This document shows, in pieces, positions 46,417 through 56,080 of a stretch of DNA of 64,000 bases. Each line of letters starts with the position of its first letter. Position 1 is the stretch's first letter. The notes below the pieces were generated by a model that worked only from the letters and a program-made list of their open reading frames with translations, searched no databases and was not told where the DNA came from. Source of the DNA: Clostridium transplantifaecale. GTDB lineage: Bacteria; Bacillota; Clostridia; Lachnospirales; Lachnospiraceae. The translations under genes were made by a program, and so were the position numbers. The DNA lies in contig NZ_UYZY01000004.1 of NCBI RefSeq assembly GCF_900626075.1, positions 488,489 to 552,488 on the forward strand, written 5' to 3'.

Positions 46417-47631
46417 ATGTATTGTGTAAGAAATGTAACGGAAGATTTATATTGGGTTGGAGCCAATGACCACCGTCTGGCCCTGTTTGAAAATATACAT
46501 CCCATCCCAAGGGGAGTTTCCTATAATGCGTACCTGCTGCTCGATGAAAAAAACGTTTTATTTGATACGGTTGACTGGTCGGCATGCCGCCAGCTTCTGG
46601 AAAACATGGATCACCTGCTGAGTGGAAAACCTCTTGACTACCTTGTAATCAACCATATGGAGCCCGACCACGGCGCATCCATCGAAGAGATTCTGCTGCG
46701 CAATCCGGACGTGAAGATTGTCAGCACGGAGAAGGCGTTCATGCTGATGCGTCAGTTCGGCTTTGATGTTGACAGCCATGAGCTGATTGAAGTCCATGAA
46801 GGCGACACAATGACCTTTGGTAAGCACACGGTAACCTTTGTCTTTGCCCCGATGGTACACTGGCCTGAGGCTATGGTAACCTTTGATATTACCAACGGCG
46901 TCCTGTTTGCAGCCGACGCATTCGGTTCCTTCGGCGCCCTGGATGGAAAGCTTTTCAACGACGAAGTGAATTTCGACAGAGACTGGATTGACGATGCACG
47001 CCGCTATTTCACCAATATTGTTGGAAAATACGGCCCTCACGTGCAGGCGCTTTTAAAGAAAGCCGGAACCATCGACATTAAGATGATTTGCCCGCTTCAC
47101 GGTCCGGTATGGCGTTCTGATTTAGGATACTTTATCGACAAATACGATCACTGGAGCCGCTATGAGCCGGAAGAAAAAGGCGTTCTGATCGCCTACGCAT
47201 CCATGTACGGCAATACGGAAGCGGCAGCACAGGCGCTGGCTACAAAGCTCTGTGAAAAGGGAATGACCAATGTACATGTGTACGACGTGTCCAACACGCA
47301 CGTTTCACAGCTCATCTCGGAAACATTCCGTCTGAGCCATGTGGTATTGGCATCCGTTACCTACAATCTGGGAATCTATCCGGTTATGCACAATTTCCTG
47401 ATGGATATGAAGGCGCTGAACCTCCAGAACAGAACGATTGCCATCATCGAGAACGGCTCATGGGCCTGCAAATCCGGTGATTTGATGCAGAAGTTTGTAG
47501 ATGACGAACTTAAAAACATGACGGTTTTAAATGAAAGACTTTCTCTGGCCTCCGCTCTCCATGCTGACAAGGCGACGGAGCTGGATGCACTGGCAGACGG
47601 TATTATTGAATCAATGAATAAAGCAGAATAA
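46417..47631 (+). CDS. fprA: Flavodiiron protein (FprA, oxygen/NO reductase)
   Basis: Reduces O2 to water or NO to N2O. The 404-residue protein has an N-terminal metallo-beta-lactamase-like diiron domain with ligands His80, Glu82, Asp84 and His85 (HMEPDH). A C-terminal flavodoxin domain (about 253-400, LIAYASMYGNTEAAAQALA) binds FMN. It has no rubredoxin of its own, which suggests it receives electrons from the rubredoxin domain of the preceding fusion protein. GGAGAG precedes ATG and a terminator follows. Confidence 0.95.
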   Translation: MYCVRNVTEDLYWVGANDHRLALFENIHPIPRGVSYNAYLLLDEKNVLFDTVDWSACRQLLENMDHLLSGKPLDYLVINHMEPDHGASIEEILLRNPDVKIVSTEKAFMLMRQFGFDVDSHELIEVHEGDTMTFGKHTVTFVFAPMVHWPEAMVTFDITNGVLFAADAFGSFGALDGKLFNDEVNFDRDWIDDARRYFTNIVGKYGPHVQALLKKAGTIDIKMICPLHGPVWRSDLGYFIDKYDHWSRYEPEEKGVLIAYASMYGNTEAAAQALATKLCEKGMTNVHVYDVSNTHVSQLISETFRLSHVVLASVTYNLGIYPVMHNFLMDMKALNLQNRTIAIIENGSWACKSGDLMQKFVDDELKNMTVLNERLSLASALHADKATELDALADGIIESMNKAE

Positions 47632-47639
47632 TGAAATTT

Positions 47640-47706
47640 CAGTCCCTGGAGAGCGGATGACGAGCGGGAAAACGGTCGTACACATGGTCTCCGGGGGCTG
47701 ATTTTG
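47640..47706 (+). terminator. Terminator after fprA
   Basis: CAGTCCCTGGAGA pairs imperfectly with TCTCCGGGGGCTG, then ATTTTG. Confidence 0.6.
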
Positions 47707-47754
47707 TACGTCATGCCGGAAATACGGCGGACGGGACAAAAGACACGCAGGTTA

Positions 47755-48252
47755 TTAAAGAGGTCTTTGCAAGACAATTATCTCATAGTTCTCTGTCTGG
47801 GAAACCTTACCGGTTGGATGAAATTTATTTTTGAGCCAGAAATGTTCGCTTTGGAGGTTCCCTTTTACGTAGCCCAGCTCAATGAAGGAAAAATCACGTT
47901 TCAGACAGCAGCATATTTCTTCAATGAGTCTGGAGCCGTTTCCTTTGCCCTGCATGGCTGCATCCATCATAAAGAAACCGATCCAGGCCGTCTTTGCATC
48001 CGGATATTTTACGATTAGATCCATGACTGCGGCGAGTTTGCCGTTATCCCAAAAGCCCAGATAATATTTGTCTTTAGACTCTTTACCTTTCGGCAGAGCG
48101 GACATTTCTTCCTCTATGGATTCTTTGCTGGCGGCCGGAGGGGCATAGCGGTAGTAAATGGGATTTCCATCACAGAGTCTGAGGATGGAGGGGATGGATG
48201 TTTCGTCCAGTCTGCTTACTTTATATGTTTTTGATAATGATTGTATTTCCAT
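47755..48252 (-). CDS. GNAT-family N-acetyltransferase
   Basis: A 165-residue acetyltransferase. The acetyl-CoA-binding core reads WIGFFMMDAAMQGKGNGSRLIEEICCCLK, preceded by the beta strands KYYLGFWDNGKLAAVMDLIV. The substrate is unknown. CGGAG lies before ATG. The gene converges with fprA. Confidence 0.87.
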   Translation of the reverse strand: MEIQSLSKTYKVSRLDETSIPSILRLCDGNPIYYRYAPPAASKESIEEEMSALPKGKESKDKYYLGFWDNGKLAAVMDLIVKYPDAKTAWIGFFMMDAAMQGKGNGSRLIEEICCCLKRDFSFIELGYVKGNLQSEHFWLKNKFHPTGKVSQTENYEIIVLQRPL

Positions 48253-48509
48253 GATGATTCTCCGTTCCGGTTCTTTTTTTGCGAAATGCAGGTGAAATTC
48301 TGCGGTTGAGCCCTTTGGCTGTCAGGGGTATTGTAACATACGGGTGGAACGATTGCTATTCAATTTTGGACGGAGCTGTCCTGCCTTCGAGGGGAAAGAT
48401 AGTAGAAAAAAAGAAAATTTTATTTTTTTTCAGACACCCTCTTTTATTTTTCCTCGTTTTGCATTAATATAGTAATTAGGGAAAATATAAAATTAAAGGA
48501 GAGAAGGAT

Positions 48510-49598
48510 ATGATATCAAATCAGATACTCCAGACAAATATTGAGGGTTTGAAGGGTATTACCAGAGTGGATTTAAGCATTTGCGATACTGAAGGCAAAG
48601 TGCTTGCGTCCACATTTACCGGTGCTGAGGAGTATGAAAGCGCGATTTTGACTTTCGTAGACTCTCCGGCGGACAGTCAGGTAATTCAGGGCTATCAATT
48701 TTTTAAGGTGTTTGACGAACACCAACTGGAATATATTCTGCTGGCCAGAGGCGGCAGTGACGACGTTTACATGGTGGGCAAGATGGCGGCGTTCCAAATC
48801 CAGAACCTGCTGGTTGCTTACAAGGAGAGATTTGACAAGGATAACTTTATCAAGAACCTGCTTCTTGATAACCTGCTGTTAGTGGATATCTACAACAGGG
48901 CGAAGAAACTCCACATCGAGACTAATGTCAAGAGAATCGTTTTCATCATCGAGACACAGCACGAGAAGGATGTCAACGCGCTTGAGACGGTGAGAAGCCT
49001 CTTCTCCACAAAAACGAAGGATTTTATCACGGCGGTGGATGAGAAGGACATTATCCTGGTCAAGGAAGTAAAACCGGGCGAGACTTACGACGATCTGGAG
49101 AAGACAGCCAGCATGATCGTGGATATGCTGAATACGGAGGCCCTCACAAGAGTCAATGTGGCCTTTGGTACGATCATCAACGAGATCAAAGATGTTTCAC
49201 GCTCCTACAAGGAGGCCAAGATGGCCCTGGACGTAGGAAAGATTTTCTACAGCACAAAGAATGTCGTGGCTTACAGCAAGTTAGGAATCGGCAGGTTGAT
49301 CTATCAGCTCCCGCTTCCTCTGTGCCGCATGTTCATCAAGGAGATTTTCGACGGCAAGTCGCCTGATGACTTTGACGAGGAGACCCTGACTACGATCAAC
49401 AAATTCTTTGAAAACAGCTTAAACGTATCGGAGACGTCCAGACAGCTCTATATCCACAGGAACACACTGGTATACCGTCTCGATAAACTTCAGAAGAGCA
49501 CGGGACTGGATCTGAGAGTATTCGAAGATGCCATTACCTTCAAGATTGCGCTCATGGTAGTCAAGTACATGAAATACATGGAGAATCTTGATTATTAA
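48510..49598 (+). CDS. CdaR/PucR-type transcriptional regulator
   Basis: A 362-residue regulator. The C-terminal 60 residues carry the PucR helix-turn-helix ([46 protein letters not shown]). The middle is the GGDEF-like CdaR domain (about 135-260), and the N-terminal 120 residues are a predicted sensor domain. Such proteins usually respond to sugar acids or nucleobases. No such pathway is adjacent. GGAGAGAAGG precedes ATG, and a strong terminator follows. Confidence 0.88.
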   Translation: MISNQILQTNIEGLKGITRVDLSICDTEGKVLASTFTGAEEYESAILTFVDSPADSQVIQGYQFFKVFDEHQLEYILLARGGSDDVYMVGKMAAFQIQNLLVAYKERFDKDNFIKNLLLDNLLLVDIYNRAKKLHIETNVKRIVFIIETQHEKDVNALETVRSLFSTKTKDFITAVDEKDIILVKEVKPGETYDDLEKTASMIVDMLNTEALTRVNVAFGTIINEIKDVSRSYKEAKMALDVGKIFYSTKNVVAYSKLGIGRLIYQLPLPLCRMFIKEIFDGKSPDDFDEETLTTINKFFENSLNVSETSRQLYIHRNTLVYRLDKLQKSTGLDLRVFEDAITFKIALMVVKYMKYMENLDY

Positions 49599-49613
49599 AG
49601 AAAATTTGTAACA

Positions 49614-49669
49614 GTTCAGGACGGCTTCTTGACCGGCTTTTTCGGTCAAGAAGATGAGCCGTCCTGAAC
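49614..49669 (+). terminator. Strong hairpin terminator after the CdaR-type gene
   Basis: GTTCAGGACGGC pairs with GCCGTCCTGAAC and, inside, TCTTGACCG with CGGTCAAGA around GCTTTTT. The total paired length exceeds 20 bp. Confidence 0.8.
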
Positions 49670-49764
49670 AATTACAAAAATTTAAAAGAGGGAAAAGGGG
49701 AATGCTGTGGTATGGGTTACGTGCCTGTGCCGCAGCAATTCTGTAATTGAGGGATACGAGAAAG

Positions 49765-50451
49765 ATGATAGAGATAACAAATCTCAACAAAACATACAAA
49801 GCGGGGAACAGGGCCTTAAAAAACATCAATATCATGATCCAGGACGGCGAATTTGTTTTCATTATGGGACGGAGCGGTTCCGGCAAGTCCACCCTGATGA
49901 AGCTGCTCTTAAAAGAGGTGGAGCCGACATCGGGGAAAATTGTGGTGAATGACATGGATCTGGGAAAGATGCCCAGAAGATATGTTCCCAAATACAGAAG
50001 GCGTCTGGGAGTGGTCTTCCAGGATTTCCGCCTGCTGAAAGATAAGACCGTGTATGAGAACGTGGCGTTTGCCCAGCGGGTGATCGGAGTGCCGACGAGG
50101 ACCATCAAAGAGTCGGTTCCCGAGATGCTGAGACTGGTAGGCCTTTCATCAAAATACAAATCATTTCCCAACCAGCTTTCGGGCGGTGAACAGCAGAGGG
50201 TGGCGATAGCCAGGGCTTTAATTAATTCTCCCGAGGTCCTGCTGGCCGACGAACCGACCGGTAATCTGGATGCCCAGAACTCCATGGAAATTATGAGGCT
50301 TCTGGAAGAGATCAACTGCAGGGGGACGACGGTGGTCGTTGTCACCCACAGCCAGGAGATTGTGAACAGAATGGGAAAACGTGTAATCACGCTGGACCGC
50401 GGAGTCGTGGCGGAAGATGAAATAAAAGGCGGTATAGGATATGAGGCTTAG
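49765..50451 (+). CDS. ftsE: Cell-division ATP-binding protein FtsE
   Basis: ABC-type ATPase partner of FtsX. The 228 residues have Walker [10 protein letters not shown], signature LSGGEQQR, Walker B VLLADEP and H-loop TH. The start [14 protein letters not shown] at 49765 gives the family length. A TTG-initiated extension from 49747 is less likely. It overlaps ftsX by 11 bp. Confidence 0.95.
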   Translation: MIEITNLNKTYKAGNRALKNINIMIQDGEFVFIMGRSGSGKSTLMKLLLKEVEPTSGKIVVNDMDLGKMPRRYVPKYRRRLGVVFQDFRLLKDKTVYENVAFAQRVIGVPTRTIKESVPEMLRLVGLSSKYKSFPNQLSGGEQQRVAIARALINSPEVLLADEPTGNLDAQNSMEIMRLLEEINCRGTTVVVVTHSQEIVNRMGKRVITLDRGVVAEDEIKGGIGYEA

Positions 50452-51349
50452 TACATTTGCATATTGCCTGAAAGAAGGTATGAGGAATATATGCAGGAAT
50501 ATATGGTTTTCGCTGGCTTCTACGGCGATTATTTCTGCGTGTATTTTTTTATTCTGCATGTTTTTTGCCCTGGTGGCCAATGTGCAGTACATGGTGAAAA
50601 ATGCGGAAACCACGGTGGGAATCTCGGTGTTTTTCGATGAGAATATGACGGAGGCCGACATTCTTGCGATTGGAAAAGAGATCGGCGCAAGGAGCGAGGT
50701 AAAGGAGACAAAATACATCTCCGCACAGGAGGCTTGGGAGACATTTCAGAAGGAATACTTTAAGGATGTGGAGGAACTGGCGGAAGGTTTTGCGGACGAC
50801 AACCCCCTGGCCGGTTCGGCTTCTTACGAGATTTACCTGAAAGATATCGCGGATCAGGATAAGATGGTTTCGTACCTGGATACTATTCCGGGGATCAGGA
50901 AGGTTAATTATTCCAACGATACGGCTTCGGGACTTTCCAATTTCAACAAGATGCTGGGCCTTATCTCGGGCGTGATCATCGCGATTCTTCTGGCGGTGGC
51001 GGTTTTCCTGATCAGCAACACGATCTCCACGGCTGCGGCCTTCAGAAAAGACGAGAATAAAATCATGCGTCTGATCGGAGCCACCAACTTTATGATACGC
51101 GCCCCCTTTGTCGTGGAAGGTATCATCATCGGCTTTGCCGGTGCGGCGATTCCGCTGTTCAGCGTATATTTCCTGTACAGGAATGCGGTGGAATATATGA
51201 TTGAGAAGTTTAACATCATTTCAAACATCATTGAGTTTATCCCGATTGAAACGATTTTCCCGTATATGATCGCGGTGGCGGTGGCGCTCGGCGTGGGAAT
51301 CGGATTTGTCGGAAGCTTCTTCACCATACGGAAACACCTGAAGGTATAA
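50441..51349 (+). CDS. ftsX: Cell-division membrane protein FtsX
   Basis: A 302-residue permease-like protein. The N-terminal helix (about 20-45) is followed by an extracellular domain (about 50-170) and three more helices (about 175-195, 225-250 and 270-292). Together with FtsE it controls an extracellular peptidoglycan hydrolase, and the M23 gene downstream is the probable target. Confidence 0.94.
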   Translation: MRLSTFAYCLKEGMRNICRNIWFSLASTAIISACIFLFCMFFALVANVQYMVKNAETTVGISVFFDENMTEADILAIGKEIGARSEVKETKYISAQEAWETFQKEYFKDVEELAEGFADDNPLAGSASYEIYLKDIADQDKMVSYLDTIPGIRKVNYSNDTASGLSNFNKMLGLISGVIIAILLAVAVFLISNTISTAAAFRKDENKIMRLIGATNFMIRAPFVVEGIIIGFAGAAIPLFSVYFLYRNAVEYMIEKFNIISNIIEFIPIETIFPYMIAVAVALGVGIGFVGSFFTIRKHLKV

Positions 51350-51430
51350 GAAGAAAGATGGATAAGGAGTAACAGTCCGGCTGCCCCGCTGTTTGCACGG
51401 AGACCGGACTGTATGCATAAGGAGCAAAAG

Positions 51431-52636
51431 ATGAGGTATAATGCAGCAGTAAAGAGAACGGTTATTGCCGTTCTTCTGGCATCCCTGGCTGTAGTTCCCG
51501 TCTATGGAGCATCCAAGAAAGACGTGGACAGCGCCAAGGGAAAGATAACCTCCATCGAGGAGGAGAAAAAGAAGACGGAACAGGCCATAAAGGAACTGGA
51601 ATCTCTCAAGGCAAATACGGAAAGCTATGTGAGAAAGCTGGACTCCCAGCTTGAAACTCTGAATGCGGAGATAAGCAGGCTGGAAACAAACATCAGCGAT
51701 AAAGGAAAGACCATTGAAGAGACCACGGTAAAGCTTGAAGAGGCCGGAGAAGTGGAGAAGAAGCAGTACGAGGCCATGAAAAAAAGGATCAAGTACATGT
51801 ATGAGAAAGGTGACAGCAGTTACCTGGATCTTCTTCTGCAGTCCAAGTCCATGTCGGAACTTTTAAACAGGGCCGAGTACATCTCAAAAATTTCAGAGTA
51901 TGACCGGAAGATGCTCGATCAGTACATCGGAATTAAGGACGGCATCGCGGAGGATAAGGCGCAGCTTGAAAGAGAAAAGCAGGAACTGGTCGCGCTTCAG
52001 GAGCAGACGACAAGCAAGAAAAATTCCGTGGAAACGCTTGTAAATGAGAAATCGGCCGAACTTAAGAAGGTGGATTCACAGATTGGCACCAAGACAGCCC
52101 AGGTGGAAGCTTATGAAAAAGACATAAAGGCCCAGGAAGACAAGATTAAGCAGATAGAGGCGGAGATTAAGAGACAGGAAGAGGAAGCCAGGAAAAAAGC
52201 CGAGGCGGCGGGACAGAAGTATAATACAGTAAGTATTGGGAATATTAAGTTTATATGGCCATGTCCTTCCAGCAGCAGGATTACATCGGGCTTTGGAGGA
52301 AGGGAATCACCGACAGCGGGAGCCTCTTCCAACCATCAGGGAATCGACATCGGCGCACCGACGGGAAACAATATTATCGCGGCGGCCGACGGAACCGTGA
52401 CAATTTCTACATACAGCTATTCTGCCGGGAACTATATTATGCTGAATCATGGCGGCGGGGTATCTACCGTTTACATGCATTGTTCCCAGCTGTTGGTATC
52501 GGCCGGTGACACGGTAAAGCAGGGCCAGGTTATTGCCAAGGTTGGCTCCACCGGCTATTCTACCGGATCGCACCTGCATTTCGGCGTCCGGCTGAATGGA
52601 AGCTATGTAAATCCGACAAAGTATGTAAGCCCATAA
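51431..52636 (+). CDS. Secreted coiled-coil M23 peptidase (PcsB/EnvC-like)
   Basis: A 401-residue wall hydrolase. The signal peptide is RTVIAVLLASLAVVPVYGA. A long coiled coil (about 30-255, rich in Glu and Lys) is followed by an M23 domain with HQGIDIG and HLHFG zinc motifs and GTVTISTYSYSAGNYIMLNHGGGVSTVYMHC. This layout matches hydrolases switched on by FtsEX. The start at 51431 has AAGGAG 6 bases upstream. It lies 81 bp after ftsX and 17 bp before the CtpA gene. Confidence 0.93.
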   Translation: MRYNAAVKRTVIAVLLASLAVVPVYGASKKDVDSAKGKITSIEEEKKKTEQAIKELESLKANTESYVRKLDSQLETLNAEISRLETNISDKGKTIEETTVKLEEAGEVEKKQYEAMKKRIKYMYEKGDSSYLDLLLQSKSMSELLNRAEYISKISEYDRKMLDQYIGIKDGIAEDKAQLEREKQELVALQEQTTSKKNSVETLVNEKSAELKKVDSQIGTKTAQVEAYEKDIKAQEDKIKQIEAEIKRQEEEARKKAEAAGQKYNTVSIGNIKFIWPCPSSSRITSGFGGRESPTAGASSNHQGIDIGAPTGNNIIAAADGTVTISTYSYSAGNYIMLNHGGGVSTVYMHCSQLLVSAGDTVKQGQVIAKVGSTGYSTGSHLHFGVRLNGSYVNPTKYVSP

Positions 52637-52653
52637 ATTAGGAGGCATTAGAG

Positions 52654-53943
52654 ATGGATAATAGAAGTAAATTCTGGAGAGGCGTCATGGTCGGCGTCCT
52701 TGTGACGGCATTTGCCTGCCTTGTGACGGTGGGAACATCGGCCGGTATTTATATGTTCGGCCGGCGTGTAATCGACAATCAGGTGCAGGTCCAGGCGGAG
52801 CAGGGCAATTCCGGCGCCGAGGCTAATGCGGCCGGCCAGGCAGGCAGCGAAAAGATTGATATGGAACGCGTCAACCGTAAGATTGGCGAGCTTCAGTCGC
52901 TCATTGACAAGAAATACCTGTTTGAAGACAAGATCGAGGTAGGGAAAGAGGAATCCGGTATCTACAGCGGTTTTCTCTACGGACTGAACGATCCCTATGC
53001 GGTTTACTACACACCCGAAGAGCTTGCGAGCTTTATGGATGAGACGAACGGTTCCTACTGCGGTATCGGAGCCATGGTCTCCCAGAACCAGAAGACGGGA
53101 ATCTCGACGATCATCCGCGTGTTTGAAGACAGTCCAGCCGAGAAGGCGGGAATCCGCCCGGGCGATGTGATATTTGCTGTGGGTGATACGGAAGTGACGG
53201 GCATGGATCTCACTATTATGGTCAACAACTACATCAAGGGTGAGGAAGGCACGGATGTAAGCATCACCGTTTACCGGGAAGAGGAAAATGAATACGTCGA
53301 TCTCACCGTAACGAGAAAGCCGGTGGACGTTCAGACGGTCAGCGGCAAGATGTTATCCGATGAAATCGGTTATATCTCCGTGATCGAGTTTGACAAGGTG
53401 ACAGATGCCCAGTTTAAGGGCAAGATCGAAGAACTGACCTCCCAGGGAATGAAGAAGATGATCGTGGATTTGAGGAATAATCCCGGCGGTGAATTAAATA
53501 CCGTAGTTTCCATGGCTGACTATATCCTGGAGGACAAGGGACGCATCCTGACTGTAGCCGATAAAAACGGTGCGGAGGAAGTCTATAATGCGGAGGACGG
53601 ACACAGCCTGGATATTCCGATTGCAGTGCTTGTAAACGGCAATTCCGCCAGCGCCTCCGAGGTATTTACCGGCGCGCTTAAGGATTACGAAGCGGCCACC
53701 ATCGTTGGAACCCAGACCTTCGGTAAGGGGATTGTACAGACTTTGTTCCCTCTCTCCGACGGCAGTGCGGTAAAACTGACGACTAACCACTACTATACGC
53801 CCAGCGGACTCGATATCCACGGCAAGGGTATAGCTCCCGATGTGGAAGTGGAACTGGATGAGGAAGCGGCAAAGATGCCGGTTCTCCCTGAAGAGATGGA
53901 TAACCAGCTTCAGGAAGCAATCAGCATATTAGAAGAAAAATAA
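52654..53943 (+). CDS. C-terminal processing protease CtpA-like (S41)
   Basis: A 429-residue membrane-anchored protease. One N-terminal helix (about 10-36) is followed by a PDZ domain (about 135-215) and the S41 core with catalytic Ser333 (NGNSASASEVF) and Lys358 (GTQTFGKG). It faces outside. Its position after ftsEX and the M23 hydrolase suggests it processes or removes that hydrolase. Confidence 0.92.
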   Translation: MDNRSKFWRGVMVGVLVTAFACLVTVGTSAGIYMFGRRVIDNQVQVQAEQGNSGAEANAAGQAGSEKIDMERVNRKIGELQSLIDKKYLFEDKIEVGKEESGIYSGFLYGLNDPYAVYYTPEELASFMDETNGSYCGIGAMVSQNQKTGISTIIRVFEDSPAEKAGIRPGDVIFAVGDTEVTGMDLTIMVNNYIKGEEGTDVSITVYREEENEYVDLTVTRKPVDVQTVSGKMLSDEIGYISVIEFDKVTDAQFKGKIEELTSQGMKKMIVDLRNNPGGELNTVVSMADYILEDKGRILTVADKNGAEEVYNAEDGHSLDIPIAVLVNGNSASASEVFTGALKDYEAATIVGTQTFGKGIVQTLFPLSDGSAVKLTTNHYYTPSGLDIHGKGIAPDVEVELDEEAAKMPVLPEEMDNQLQEAISILEEK

Positions 53944-53961
53944 ACAGAACCGGAAGCATTT

Positions 53962-54702
53962 TTAGACGGTTTCAGGAGTTTCGGGAGAGATTAGCGTGTA
54001 AACGTGTTTGTCCCAGGTGAGCAGGTTCTCCTGTTTCATCCGCCCAAGCTCCCGGACCAGGGCGCTCCGGTTGACACCCAGGTATTCTGCCAGCTCGGTA
54101 TGAGTGAGCGGCACGAATACCTGGTTTTTTTTGAGCTTTTTTTCCTGTTTTCTGTCGCCGCGCAGGCCGATGATATCGGGATATTCCTCCACGATATGGA
54201 GAAAACGCAGAATCCGGCCGCGGAGGGAGCGGGTGGAGAGGATCTCTACCTTTGCGAGGAATGTCCTGGTTTTGAGCGCCAGAAGATACATCAGGTTTTC
54301 GGAGAAGACCAGATGGCAGCGGCAGTTCCTGCGGCAGAAGGTTCTTGGATCCCGGTATTGGAACAGCAGGACGTGGCAGTCCGTCATGGCTCTGTAATTG
54401 ACGGTGCTGCTCTGCACGCGGCTCCCGATGAAGGCATCTCCGAACAGCTCGTTTTTCCGTATCTCAGTGAGAAAAAAGTTGTTTCCCTGCAAATCACTTT
54501 TTTCCATCAGCACAGTGCCGGATAGGATCAGCCCCACGCAGGTGACGGGATCACCTTCCAGCACCAGATATTCATCTTTATAAAAATTAGCAAAACGGAA
54601 TGAAAAACAGTTGGAAAGCTGGTCTAAACCGCCCACGTCTATCCCTTTGAAAAGCGGATGCTTCTGTAACAGGTAAAGTTCGTCTGCCGATGTATCCATC
54701 AT
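53962..54702 (-). CDS. Crp/Fnr-family transcriptional regulator
   Basis: A 246-residue regulator with an N-terminal cyclic-nucleotide-like domain (about 15-130) and a C-terminal Crp helix-turn-helix (VFVPLTHTELAEYLGVNRSALVRELGRMKQENLL). A basic Cys patch, CRRNCRC, near residue 123 is unusual and may bind metal or sense redox. A 30-residue charged loop (GLRGDRKQEKKLKKNQ) precedes the HTH. It converges with ctpA and diverges from the antiporter gene. Confidence 0.9.
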   Translation of the reverse strand: MMDTSADELYLLQKHPLFKGIDVGGLDQLSNCFSFRFANFYKDEYLVLEGDPVTCVGLILSGTVLMEKSDLQGNNFFLTEIRKNELFGDAFIGSRVQSSTVNYRAMTDCHVLLFQYRDPRTFCRRNCRCHLVFSENLMYLLALKTRTFLAKVEILSTRSLRGRILRFLHIVEEYPDIIGLRGDRKQEKKLKKNQVFVPLTHTELAEYLGVNRSALVRELGRMKQENLLTWDKHVYTLISPETPETV

Positions 54703-54737
54703 AATTCCCTCCTTTTCCCTTTATTTTATCTCTTATA

Positions 54738-54786
54738 TGTTGCTGCGGCAACAGTAAACTGCAAGAAAAGTGATAAAATTTATAAT
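54738..54786. promoter_or_regulatory. Candidate Crp/Fnr operator and antiporter -10
   Basis: TGTTGC-TGCG-GCAACA (54738-54753) is a 6-bp dyad in the divergent region between the Crp/Fnr gene and the antiporter gene. TATAAT lies at 54781-54786, 32 bp before the antiporter ATG, without a clear -35. The dyad position would suit activation of the antiporter and autoregulation. Confidence 0.5.
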
Positions 54787-54818
54787 CGTTGGGCAATAGA
54801 ACAGCAGGAGGGGACAAG

Positions 54819-56024
54819 ATGAGTTCAGTAGAAGTATTCAGAGATTTAGCCGTAATACTGGTTGCGGCAAAATTCTGTGGGATTGCGGCGAGGAAGCTGC
54901 ATGCGCCGCAGGTAGCAGGTGTTATTGTGGCAGGGCTTCTTATCGGGCCGGGTGTGCTGGGAATCGTGAAACAGAGCGAATTTCTCGGAATGATGGCGGA
55001 GATAGGCGTAGTGCTGCTTATGTTTTCGGCAGGACTTGAGACAAACCTGCGGGACTTGGTTAAAACCGGGCCGGTGGCTTTTTTGATCGCGTGTGCGGGT
55101 GTTGCGGTGCCTTTGCTTGGAGGGACGCTGCTCTATATGATTTTTTACGGAGTTTCCCCATTGGGGTCGGAGGAATTTTACAGGGCGGTATTTATCGGAG
55201 TGATCATGACGGCCACATCGGTAAGTATCACGGTGGAATCCCTCAGGGAGCTTGGGAAGCTGAAAGGGAAAACAGGAACGGCCATCATGGGAGCGGCTAT
55301 TATCGATGATGTGATTGGAATTATTGTACTTACATTTGTCATTGGATTCCGGGATCCACAGAGCAGCCCGGCGGCCGTTATTGTCAATACGGTGCTGTTC
55401 TTCCTGTTTGCGGGAGTCAGCGGTTTCGTGTTCTATAAGGTATTCAAATGGCTGGATTCGAGATATCCGCATACAAGACGCATCCCGATTCTGGGATTGG
55501 CATTCTGCCTTTTCCTGTCTTATGTGGCGGAGACGTATTTCGGCATTGCCGACATCACAGGGGCCTATGCGGCGGGAATCGTGCTTTGTTCCCTGAATGA
55601 TTCGGACTATATTGCAAGCAAGATGGATATTAACTCCTATATGCTGTTCGGCCCGGTATTTTTTGCCAGCATCGGCCTTAAAACAAACGTGGGGAACATA
55701 ACGCCTGAGATTATGATTTTCTCGGCTGCTTTTGTTGCCGTTGCACTGATTACAAAAATTGTGGGCTGCGGGACGATGGCAAGGATATGCGGATTTTCCG
55801 GAGACGATTCTCTGAAGATAGGAGTCGGCATGATGACGAGGGGGGAAGTGGCGCTTATCGTGGCCCAGAAGGGCCTGGCGGTGGGACTGCTCAGTTCGGT
55901 TTACTTTACATCGGTGATTTTCCTGATTATCATTTCTTCGATTATCACGCCTATTCTATTGAAAGTGCTTTTCACAAGTAAGAGTGCAGCCAGGGGAATT
56001 CTCCGTCTGCGGAGGGCCGCTTAA
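54819..56024 (+). CDS. Cation/proton antiporter (CPA2, KefB/NapA-like)
   Basis: A 401-residue membrane protein with about 12-13 helices. Conserved features include GVIVAGLLIGPGVLG, EIGVVLLMFSAGLETNL, and a GAAIIDDVIG motif whose acidic pair matches the ion-binding Asp residues of CPA2 antiporters. It has no C-terminal TrkA domain. The start at 54819 has GGAGGGGA upstream. It is divergent from the Crp/Fnr gene, which may regulate it. Confidence 0.9.
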   Translation: MSSVEVFRDLAVILVAAKFCGIAARKLHAPQVAGVIVAGLLIGPGVLGIVKQSEFLGMMAEIGVVLLMFSAGLETNLRDLVKTGPVAFLIACAGVAVPLLGGTLLYMIFYGVSPLGSEEFYRAVFIGVIMTATSVSITVESLRELGKLKGKTGTAIMGAAIIDDVIGIIVLTFVIGFRDPQSSPAAVIVNTVLFFLFAGVSGFVFYKVFKWLDSRYPHTRRIPILGLAFCLFLSYVAETYFGIADITGAYAAGIVLCSLNDSDYIASKMDINSYMLFGPVFFASIGLKTNVGNITPEIMIFSAAFVAVALITKIVGCGTMARICGFSGDDSLKIGVGMMTRGEVALIVAQKGLAVGLLSSVYFTSVIFLIIISSIITPILLKVLFTSKSAARGILRLRRAA

Positions 56025-56040
56025 GCGGTATCAATTTGTA

Positions 56041-56066
56041 CGGGCCGGAAAATGTTTTCCGGCCCG
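56041..56066. terminator. Bidirectional hairpin between convergent genes
   Basis: CGGGCCGGAAAA-TG-TTTTCCGGCCCG is a perfect 12-bp stem located between the antiporter and oxidoreductase stops. The T-tract is inside the stem, so termination is probable but not certain. Confidence 0.6.
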
Positions 56067-56080
56067 CGTCAGTGTATCAA

